A stretch of 64,000 nucleotides of DNA from Arion vulgaris (Eukaryota > Mollusca > Gastropoda > Stylommatophora > Arionidae). Position 1 is the first letter of the stretch; the number at the start of each line of letters is the position of its first letter. This document shows, piece after piece, positions 54,601 through 60,600 of the stretch. The notes beneath the pieces are model-generated. The model had not been told where the DNA came from. It saw nothing but the letters and a program-made list of their open reading frames with translations, and searched no databases. Location: contig CM036768.1 of assembly GCA_020796225.1 (NCBI GenBank), forward strand, positions 40,188,789-40,252,788, read 5' to 3'. Position numbers and translations under genes: made by a program.

Positions 54601-57600
54601 GACAGACAGATTATTGTGAAGAAAAGTAAAGATCATTGCCTGTAGTGACAGGTCATTTCTTAAACAGTGGTAGACCTTCTCCATAGTCACAGATTAGAAC
54701 TCTCCAATTCTGAGAATGACTCTTCTGGATAGTCATTGATTCTCTCCTACACTACTAGACAGTGACAATTTCTCTTAGAGAATAGTGCTCCTTCTCTTAG
54801 ACAGTTATTGATTCTCTCTGACACTACTAGACAGTTATTGATTCTCTCTGACACTACTAGACAGTTATTGATTCTCTCTGACACTACTAGACAGTTATTG
54901 ATTCTCTCTTACACTACTAGACAGTTATTGATTCTCTCTTACACTACTAGACAGTTATTGATTCTCTCTGACACTACTAGACAGTTATTAATTCTCTCCT
55001 ACACTACTAGACAGTTATTGATTCTCTCTTACACTACTAGACAGTTATTGATTCTCTCTGACACTACTAGACAGTTATTAATTCTCTCCTACACTACTAG
55101 ACAGTTATTGATTCTCTCTTACACTACTAGACAGTTATTGATTCTCTCTGACACTACTAGACAGTTATTGTTTCTATCTGACACTACTAGACAGTTATTG
55201 ATTCTCTCTGACAATACTAGACAGTTATTGATTCTCTCACTACTAGACAGTTATTGATCTTACACTACTAGACAGTTATTGATTCTCTCTGACACTACTA
55301 GACAGTTATTGATTCTCTCTGACACTACTAGACAGTTATTGATTCTCTCTCATACACTACTAGACAGTTATTGATTCTCTCTCATACACTACTAGACAGT
55401 TATTGATTCTCTCTGACACTACTAGACAGTTATTGATGCTCTCTGACACTACTAAACAGTGACAACTTGTTTTAGAGAACAGTGGCTGTACTTCTCCTAA
55501 GTAGCCATTGTACCTATTCTCAGCTTTCTGAGATAATAATGAACCCACTCCAAGTCAGTTATTTACACTCTCTCCTACTCTGACAATGACAAGCCCTATC
55601 CTAGACAACAATAAACCCTCGTCTAAACAGGGACTCCTCATCTAAACAGTGACAGTCCCTCATCCTAGTTTCATAGATAAGCACATTACTTATAAAACTT
55701 GGCCTGCAAGAGATGTCTAAGAACTTCAAATTCTACTTTTCATAGTAAAAGCCTTGTCTCTTCTCTGCAATATCTATTTTTTTTAGACTGATTCTTCTGT
55801 GGATTAACTCTTTCCAAGTGCAATTAGATTATTTCCATCATTTTTAAGCATTTAATTCAAGGGAAGTAAAATCCCAACTACTTGTCAATAAATAAACATA
55901 TATATATATTATTAAATACTAAATTGAAGAAAACTGGACAACTCAATAGAATAACAAGGTTGAAAAGTAGAAGTAAAATAGTAGAAGTAAAACTAGAAAG
56001 ACTTCTTATAAGGCGCAGTGTGCGGCTTAAAGCATGGAAAGAGTTAATATTTGCAATGTCACTGCTACATTACTGTTCTGGAATATATATTAAACACTCA
56101 ATTTATTATATTTATAATGCAAACTGCTTCTGACATATTGTCTTGAATTTCAGATTTTCTCTGTTCGTGGAACAGATATGCTGATGCTTGAGATGATTCA
56201 TTATATAAATGGAACAGTAGGAAAACGCTTTGACGATGTTAACAGTGTTGATGCTATTCTCACCATGAAAATGGGGAGAACGCACATCAACTTTGTCAAC
56301 AAGTTTTTCATGTCAATTGTGGTAAGGGATTTAGTCTGAGTATTGACAAACTTTATCTAATTGCAATCAGCCTGGCTGATTACAAAACCAATACGTTTGT
56401 TACCAGAATAAACAAATTATGCCATATTGTGGTAATATCATCATGTGCCATGCTGGTAAGCTTGGGCGGTCATTGTTAGTCATCTGATACGATCACCAGA
56501 GTCCTAGATCAAGTCTGTGTTCTTGTCTCAACCATGTCATGTTGCCAAACCATCCAGGTATTTATCTCGTTACCTTCCCCATGCCCTCTTCATATAAAGT
56601 CTCTTGTATCCTTTGCTTGATAAAGGCTTTTTGGTCGAAATGTTGCTCACGGTGTATCAGTAGCTCACTTTTAGTAGTGTCCCTTTGTTGCGCCTAATTC
56701 CCCCTTTGTTTACATTCCTGTGCAAGGTTACGAAATGGTGACTTTTCAGTAGGTGTATAGATCGCTTCAAATTCCCTTCCAATTTTTTCCTCCTTACTTT
56801 CACAAAATAATAAATCTGCATGTAACTTGTTTATTTCTAATTTGAACATATCTGCCTGATGCCAACTTTTACCATATTGTTTTTAATATTGTATGGTGTT
56901 TGAACTAGTGTGTTCCTTTTCTATGTTTACCATGATATCTCTGTCTATACTGTCAGCTGCTTGTTCTAGTAATGTGTGATGTTTATGAACAATACCTAAC
57001 AAAATGTGAAGGTAAGGAGGAGCAACTTTGTCAATATCAATATTTAAAATTGGAGCATGCAAGCAGTTATTTTAAAGATTTGCCTGTTTTTTTTATTACC
57101 ATGGCCAACTGTAACAAAAAGATTATAATACTTTTTCAACAGTGACAAACCTGTAAATAACAACACTATATTGTTTAAAAGGGTCAGAGTGAACATGACG
57201 CAGTAGTTTGTGAAAGTGACATCGAAACAAAATAAGGTCATCGCTCTAGCGATCAAAAGTTTGTAGTTTCAAGATAACCTGAACACACTTAAGTTGCACA
57301 AAAGATAGAGGAATCATTCACCATTTTGAAAATGTATGATTCAGTGACACTATGCATGTTGATCATATGAAATTTGCTGTTTTGGAGCTGTACCTGCAAA
57401 AAGTAGCGCGAACAAAATAATTGCAGTGACCCTTCGAAAATGTCTCGTTATAGGTAGCTTTTCCTTATGAAATGTTTATAAAGTATTTAGGCAATGTGGA
57501 ATACTTTAAAGATTATAATAAATTTAAGATTTTCTGAGAAAACGTGACATACAAGTATACTAACCTGATTTCTTGTACACCGTTTCATCGATTCACTATA

Positions 57601-60600
57601 AATTCAAAATGGATGTTATTATAAACTATTTATTACCCAGCATTCAACGCGTAAGAATTGTCTTGGATTTTGCTAAAAGTTCGGTATCTCAATGCAAATG
57701 TGACGCTGTTATTGTTTTTGTATTTTGTAAAAGTACAGTACTTTGTTTTTATGTGTTTGCCATTGCTACATAGTTTTACTCAGTCTTCCCTAGATCATAT
57801 AAAGTTTGCCAGATGCTGCTACATTTTTAACTGGATATTTCTTCATAACTTGCCCAAGAAATCATTGATTGCCTACATCTAATTTCTATAATCAATTTGT
57901 AATTTTCATGTATTTCTTGAAGGTCTGTCTTATTAGTTTTTCTATCCATCCATGATATTCTTTGCACTGTCCTCAGTATCCACATCTCAACTAGCATTAG
58001 ATATTTCTTCACTAATCTGCTTGTTGTCCATGTTTCCCAGTCATACAGCTGACATGTTGTCCATGTTTTCCAGTCATACAGCTGCCCTGTCTGCTTGTTG
58101 TCCATGTTTTCCAGTCATACAGCTACCTGTCTGCTTGTTGTCCATGTTTTCCAGTCATAAGCTGCCCTGTCGCTTGTTGTCCATGTTTGACACCCAAACC
58201 TCTGTTCTGACCCAAACCCCTGTTCTGTACCTCTCTTTGCCTTTAGGTTGGGGCATAGGCCCTCAACAAACTCATGCCAAATCTTCCTATCTCTAGCTAT
58301 CTCCTGCAGCCCCCTCCAGCTCTTCTTTATATCATACCTCTTCTAGAAGAGCTTCCTTTCCTCTTGGTTGGCACAGTTTTTATTTTATTTTTATGTGACT
58401 TTTTCATGGTTGGTTGGATTTTGTCACAAAAATTTTCTACTGGATGGGGTAGCCAGCCCTACGCCAAACCCCACCTTAGTCGCCTCTTACAACATGCCTT
58501 GTAGGTCGCAGTGCCGCTACTCTTTGCTCCTTGGGCCCCGGCAACACACGGGCGTGTTCTGTATCTGCTGTTGCATAAATGTCATCTCTCATTTCAATTT
58601 GTATGAGATGGTGAATGTTTATGCAGGTAGTATCTTTTTTTCATGTAATGCAGCTTGAATTGTAATCCACCTCGGGAAGAGAAGAGTTACGAGGCAGATG
58701 AACAACTGTCTACAGAGTCACATAAGTGAAACTCTAGAAGATAAACTGGAAATTGGAACCAGTAGAGATTAATTGTTGCAGCTTTATCTTCCACTGGGAG
58801 CAAGGATTAACTCAAGTCAAGTAGTAGACAAGTTCACATTTGGCCATTCAATCATGCAGTCAATCCTGAATACAATTTAGTGATGATTGTTGTAAAAACA
58901 TTATGTTTCAGTACCTGCAACATGTTCATATTGTTACAATTAGGGACGGTTTTTCTCTTAAAATGCAGTTGACTTTTCCATCCAGCATTTCTTCGACAAT
59001 TTCATCGTTGCAAAGGCCAAGTTGGATGAAGCACGAAGAGCTGTGACAGAAGTATCTCTAGATGTGGCTAAAAATCTGCAACAGAAAATATTTTGTGTGA
59101 AGCTGGATGTGATGGTTTGTAGATTTTCTTGATACCTAGTGTTTCTATGAAGTGTAATCAATATACAAGAAGTAACTATTGCAGTGGTAAGTTTGATGAT
59201 ATCATGTTAGGGTTTAGGTAAGCTAGTATTGAAGTTCAGAATTTTCATTGAAATACTATTACTGCTCACTGAAACAGTTATTGTACATATAGTTAGTTAC
59301 TGATAGGAAAAACAAATATATAAATACTAATAGAATGCTCATTTCAGTAGCAATGTATTGGTGGGAAACATGGACATTTCATAAGGTAGTGGAAAAGCAT
59401 ATATGGGCTTTTGAATATAAGTTTAGTTTAGTTGTCAGATCATCATCACTGCACATCAAAACAATTAGTCCATAAGTGCTCCGATCTCCTCAGTATGACT
59501 CTCTGCAACTAATGACACCGATTCTTTGTTGGTTTACTATTCTTCTTTGGCTACCAGTATAGTGTTCTTGTCTATCTTGCAGTCTGTATAGAGTTGTAGA
59601 TTCAGAACTATTACAAGAATAGTTTACACAATCTCTCTCCCTTAGAAAATTCCAAATATCAGCTTGGTCCATTGCCAGTCAACTTTTTAAATACAAGTGG
59701 TATAGAAGAGTCCATCATCTGTATATCATGGACAGAGAAGAGAACACAAGATCTGTCTAGAAAGAACTCAAAATCAAAGAAAACTGGCTGATAGCAAATA
59801 AAAATGAGAAAATTGAAATATATTGGATATATAAAAATACACACAGTTTTGGAGAAGACCATTATGGAAGGAGACAACTTAACAAATAGAAGAAAAGGAA
59901 GATCATAGAAAAGGTGGATTCAAGATATAACTGATGATTTGAGCATGGCTGCAGTAGAGGCATGAGAAAAACAAATTCAGAAGGACTGTTAGGGTGGCAA
60001 AGTTATGCTCAGAACAAACTATGGGATGATGATAGTTGGTTCTCTTCAAAAAATTGTACACTTCCTCTCTGTTGTGTCATTGATCGAATATCATATTGTG
60101 TTATGATTTTTTATTTTCCCACTTTTCCATTTATGTTACCTATAACTATAAAGATATCTTTAAATTTTACTACCTTAACCCTTAGAACCTGAGATCCCAA
60201 TATGGTGGACATGTTTCTGATACTATGTTAATAATTGACATGATTTTTACAGTTTATTCGTGATGAAAAAACATGCTGAAAATTCAGGAAACTTCTTCTC
60301 AAAATGGATAACAAAAGAGAAAGCTGTTGAATTTGTTTTAAATTATTCTGAAGATGAATTAAAACTTGGTTTGTGATTATTCTGATATCGAGTGTGAGTT
60401 GGACAACAAAGAATTGCTTGAATCGATTGATGTTCATGCCATATATGTTCAGACGAGAGAACAAGGACAAAATTAACATTTACATTATGCAGACAATGTA
60501 ATCGCAACAGGCCATGAAAAGACATTTCTCATAAGCCAAGAAGCTGTAATTCATACCCAAGTAGTGGTCCAACTCTTCTATCTTTTCAAAATTTTGTTGT

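Noticed and set aside
54808..55257. 149-codon frame repeating 'LLILSDTTRQ'
   Set aside because: By-product of a 30-bp minisatellite in an intron.
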